Origin: an uncultured Clostridia bacterium
GTDB lineage: Bacteria; Bacillota; Clostridia; Oscillospirales; Ruminococcaceae
Assembly: GCA_937901805.1 (NCBI GenBank)
Contig: CALDJI010000282.1
Location: 1-13,290 of the forward strand
Reading direction: 5' to 3'
Length of the DNA: 13,290 nucleotides
The position numbers and the translations under genes are program-made. Below, in pieces: positions 12,553 through 13,290 of this stretch; position 1 is the stretch's first letter; every line of letters begins with the position of its first letter. A model generated the notes under the pieces. That model had not been told where the DNA came from. It ran no database searches and saw nothing but the letters and a program-made list of their open reading frames with translations.

Positions 12553-13080
12553 TTATCGGTTGATTACAGTCATCTGAAGGCCTTCCATGACGTCCAGCGC
12601 TTTGTTATGCAGGGTATCGTCATTGCTGGCCGTACACTGTGCGTCAATGATAATTTCTGCTTCCGGCAGCGCCGCTTTTGCCAGGACAGCGTTAGAGATC
12701 ACACAGATATTGGAAACAACGCCTGCCAGCTCTATCCGGTCATAGGGATGTTCTCTCAAGTAATCCGCCAGCGCCACGCTGCCAAAGGCGGCCTTTTCCA
12801 GGCAAGCCGCCGCCCGGTCTTGATAGTCCGCGATCCTTCCGTAGAGTTCCCAGCCGGGCGTGCCTTTGATGCAGTGCGCCACTGGGAGACGTCTTCCCTC
12901 CTGCGTCTGAAGATAGTCTTCCCCATGCGTATCGAAGGTAAACAGGATATCCTGCCCGGCCTTCAGGTATTCCTCGATTTTTGTACAGAGCGCGTTCTCC
13001 AGGCACTTTGCTTTTTCAAAGCCCAGCGAACCACAGACAAAATCATTTTGATAATCTACAATAACCAATAGCTGCTTCAT
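12553..13080 (-). CDS. pncA: Nicotinamidase-like cysteine hydrolase
   Basis: An isochorismatase-fold hydrolase of 175 residues, likely deamidating nicotinamide to nicotinate for the next gene. The catalytic triad pattern is visible: Asp9 (VIVDYQNDF), Lys96 (EKAAFGS) and nucleophile Cys126 (GVVSNICVISNA). The metal-binding region is FTFDTHGEDY (Asp50, His52); the second His of the D-x-H-x5-H pattern in well-studied PncA proteins is not where expected, and PVAHC (His69) may substitute. Many clostridial members share this form. The name therefore rests partly on its place just before pncB. GGAGGAG precedes ATG 13080 and overlaps the upstream nitroreductase stop region. Confidence 0.8.
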   Translation of the reverse strand: MKQLLVIVDYQNDFVCGSLGFEKAKCLENALCTKIEEYLKAGQDILFTFDTHGEDYLQTQEGRRLPVAHCIKGTPGWELYGRIADYQDRAAACLEKAAFGSVALADYLREHPYDRIELAGVVSNICVISNAVLAKAALPEAEIIIDAQCTASNDDTLHNKALDVMEGLQMTVINR

Positions 13081-13091
13081 TCCATCTCCTC

Positions 13092-13290
13092 CTATTCGTC
13101 CAGGAATGTGACAACTTCAGCAAGCGGGCGGCGCGGACGTTCCTCCGGCTCTTCCGCCGGAAACCCTACCGGCAAAATTGCCACCGGACGCAAATCGCTG
13201 CCGAGTTTCAGCACTTTGGAGCAGAGCGCCTCGTCAAACGATCCAATCCAACAGGAGCCAAGTCCCATGGCGTGCGCACACAGCAGGATA
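13092..13290 (-). CDS. Nitroreductase family protein, C-terminal end only
   Basis: The last 65 codons of a gene that enters from beyond the right edge, stop TAG at 13092-13094. The visible part has AHAMGLGSCWIGSFDE and LRPVAILPVGFPAEEPEERP, typical of the C-terminal part of FMN-dependent nitroreductases, which use NAD(P)H to reduce nitro compounds, quinones or flavins. It ends with the family's RPRRPLAEVV. The stop lies 11 bp before the nicotinamidase-like start, so it probably belongs to the same operon. The true start and flavin site are outside the window. Confidence 0.85.
   Translation of the reverse strand, partial: ILLCAHAMGLGSCWIGSFDEALCSKVLKLGSDLRPVAILPVGFPAEEPEERPRRPLAEVVTFLDE

Noticed and set aside
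1-13290. CRISPR arrays, insertion sequences, tRNA or rRNA genes, prophage or defence genes
   Set aside because: No spaced repeats, transposase, tRNA-like cloverleaf, rRNA stretch or phage/defence protein was seen on either strand.

Overview
The window looks like chromosomal DNA of an anaerobic, endospore-forming member of the Clostridia, probably Oscillospiraceae-like. Pointers are a SpoVT-type sporulation regulator, the rimP-nusA-ylxR gene order of Gram-positive bacteria, an NfnAB-type ferredoxin/NADP reductase pair, a clostridial iron alcohol dehydrogenase, AGGAGG-type ribosome binding sites and roughly balanced base composition. The lineage is inferred from gene content, not from a search.

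Layout. 1-2150 (- strand): translation/transcription operon rimP-nusA-ylxR, with a good sigma-A promoter, a leader hairpin that may be a NusA-dependent attenuator, and a second promoter plus a small overlapping ORF before ylxR. 2208-2744 (-): spoVT. 2745-2989: gene-free, with a possible small RNA on the + strand and a terminator built on a perfect 23-bp tandem duplication. 2990-4885 (-): a PadR regulator, an NfeD-like membrane protein and a stomatin/SPFH protein, probably one operon with a PadR-type operator. 4882-5790 (-): acetamidase/formamidase. 5854-6451: about 600 bp without a convincing gene but dense in inverted repeats. 6452-7372 (-): LysR-type regulator, divergent from 7597-8811 (+), an iron-dependent alcohol dehydrogenase. 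8842-8919: predicted three-way-junction RNA. 8978-11045 (+): nfnA and nfnB, overlapping by 8 bp. 11053-11092: shared bidirectional terminator. 11094-13290 (-): nicotinate phosphoribosyltransferase, nicotinamidase-like hydrolase and the end of a nitroreductase, a nicotinamide-salvage operon.

How the genes fit together. The centre and right of the window concern pyridine-nucleotide redox balance: an alcohol dehydrogenase consuming NAD(P)H, an Nfn-type enzyme normally linking NADH, NADPH and ferredoxin, and an NAD-precursor salvage operon. The most striking observation is that both Nfn subunits carry clean in-frame internal losses compared with the family as I know it. NfnA lacks the roughly 27-residue segment that holds the whole [2Fe-2S] site, and NfnB lacks a roughly 29-residue linker just before its NADPH-binding GGGN motif. 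Everything around both gaps is well conserved. This is either a remodelled, non-bifurcating Nfn or a sequence/assembly artefact; reads across the two junctions would decide.
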